A stretch of DNA of 64,000 nucleotides from Pseudomonadota bacterium (GTDB taxonomy: Bacteria; Pseudomonadota; Alphaproteobacteria; Acetobacterales; Acetobacteraceae), in assembly GCA_021805565.1 (NCBI GenBank), contig JAJZFA010000061.1:1-64000 (forward strand), in the 5' to 3' direction. Below, piece by piece: positions 63,133-64,000 of this stretch. Position 1 is the stretch's first letter, and each line of letters begins with the position of its first letter. The position numbers and the translations under genes were made by a program. The notes under the pieces were generated by a model. That model worked only from the letters and a program-made list of their open reading frames with translations, was not told where the DNA came from and did no database searches.

Positions 63133-64000
63133 GCAACCTGGGCGACTTCAGAAAACTCGCCCGATCCGCCGACCGCACGGCGATGCGCTTGGGCGAGCCA
63201 TCGCGTTCCAGCCGCAGCCGCACCTCGGCCCCCGCACTGCCCGACGACCACACGCGCCGCCATAATCCGGCCAGATCGGGGATTTCTTCATCGTTGACGG
63301 TGAGAATTTTGTCGCCCGCACGCACGCCGGCCTGTTCCGCCGGACCGTTATCGGCAAGCCCGCCGACGACCAGCGTTTCGTCCGATTCGGTGGCGTACAT
63401 GCCAAGCCACGGGCGAGCCGGGCGATTGACGCGGCCGAAACTGAGCAGATCGTCCATGATCGGTGCGAGCAGGCCGATCGGCACCACCATGTTCATGTCG
63501 AGCCGCCGGCCCTTGGCATCGCCCTGTTGCAGAATCAGCGAGCCGATCCCCATCAGCTTGCCATCGGAACCGATCAGGCCGCAGCCGCCCCAGAATGGGT
63601 GCGCCGGGGCGGTGAACAGCGCATCGTCCAGCACATATTCCCAGTAGCCGGCGAATTCCTGGCGTCCGACGATCCGGGTTTCGATGGCGTGATGCCGCCC
63701 GCCGCCGGCCGCGAGAACCGCCTGATCGCCGACCTTCAACCGATCCGAGTCGCCGAGGTCGAGGCTCGGGACATCCAGCTTGCCCAGCGCCTGCACCAAG
63801 CCGAACCCGCTTTCCTGGTCGTATCCCAGCGCATGACCGGGGATCGCCTGACCATCGGTCGAGGTGATCCAAAGCGTTTCCGCCTCGGTCACCAGATAGC
63901 CGATCGTCGCGATCAGCCCGGTGTCCTTGATCATCACGCCGCTGCCGGCCCGTTCGGTGCCAAGCGTATTGGCGGTGAATGCATCCGCGGGCACATAGGA
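63128..64000 (-). CDS. HtrA/S1C-like protein with PDZ domain, triad residues missing (5' end beyond window)
   Basis: GSGVMIKDTGLIATIGYLVTEAE...GDSDRLKVGDQ...HPFWGGCGLIGSDGKLMGIGS...PWLGMYATESDETLVVGGLADNGPAEQAGVRAGDKILTVNDEEI. Confidence 0.8.
   Translation of the reverse strand, partial: SYVPADAFTANTLGTERAGSGVMIKDTGLIATIGYLVTEAETLWITSTDGQAIPGHALGYDQESGFGLVQALGKLDVPSLDLGDSDRLKVGDQAVLAAGGGRHHAIETRIVGRQEFAGYWEYVLDDALFTAPAHPFWGGCGLIGSDGKLMGIGSLILQQGDAKGRRLDMNMVVPIGLLAPIMDDLLSFGRVNRPARPWLGMYATESDETLVVGGLADNGPAEQAGVRAGDKILTVNDEEIPDLAGLWRRVWSSGSAGAEVRLRLERDGSPKRIAVRSADRASFLKSPRLH

Noticed and set aside
61935-63647. 570-aa plus-strand ORF containing AVPAAQ(S)IPV repeats
   Set aside because: Runs antisense through selD, the PEBP gene and the HtrA-like gene; the apparent peptide repeat is only the 33-bp DNA repeat translated.

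Overview
This is a high-GC alphaproteobacterial chromosomal segment, probably Acetobacteraceae/Rhodospirillales judging by gene content and style (inference). It is mostly dense and operonic. Housekeeping content includes carD, eno, yajC, dnaQ-coaE-aroE, ackA, clpS-clpA, katG, trpG-trpD-trpC-moaC and a SelD fusion. Accessory content includes a HicAB toxin-antitoxin pair, a type III-like restriction-modification locus with tandem DUF29 genes, and an EmrAB-like efflux pair. The observations I rate highest are: (1) a structured RNA at ~25.87-26.05 kb that reads like the 5' part of bacterial RNase P RNA without the conserved 3' catalytic part; (2) a Cyc2-like cytochrome/beta-barrel fusion gene with a monoheme cytochrome and a cache protein, preceded by a perfect TTGAT-N4-ATCAA box; (3) a second perfect box of the same type in front of a Rid-domain/two-2OG-oxygenase operon; (4) a Mod methyltransferase whose conserved C-terminus lies in frame behind a single TAA, and whose central catalytic region is compositionally foreign; (5) a solo CIRCE-controlled GroEL without groES or a GGM tail; (6) an HtrA-like protein lacking all three triad residues, whose stop codon lies inside a 4 x 33-bp hairpin repeat array; (7) a 111-bp MITE/REP-like element with perfect terminal inverted repeats. 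All calls come from reading the sequence and supplied ORFs; no database search was run.
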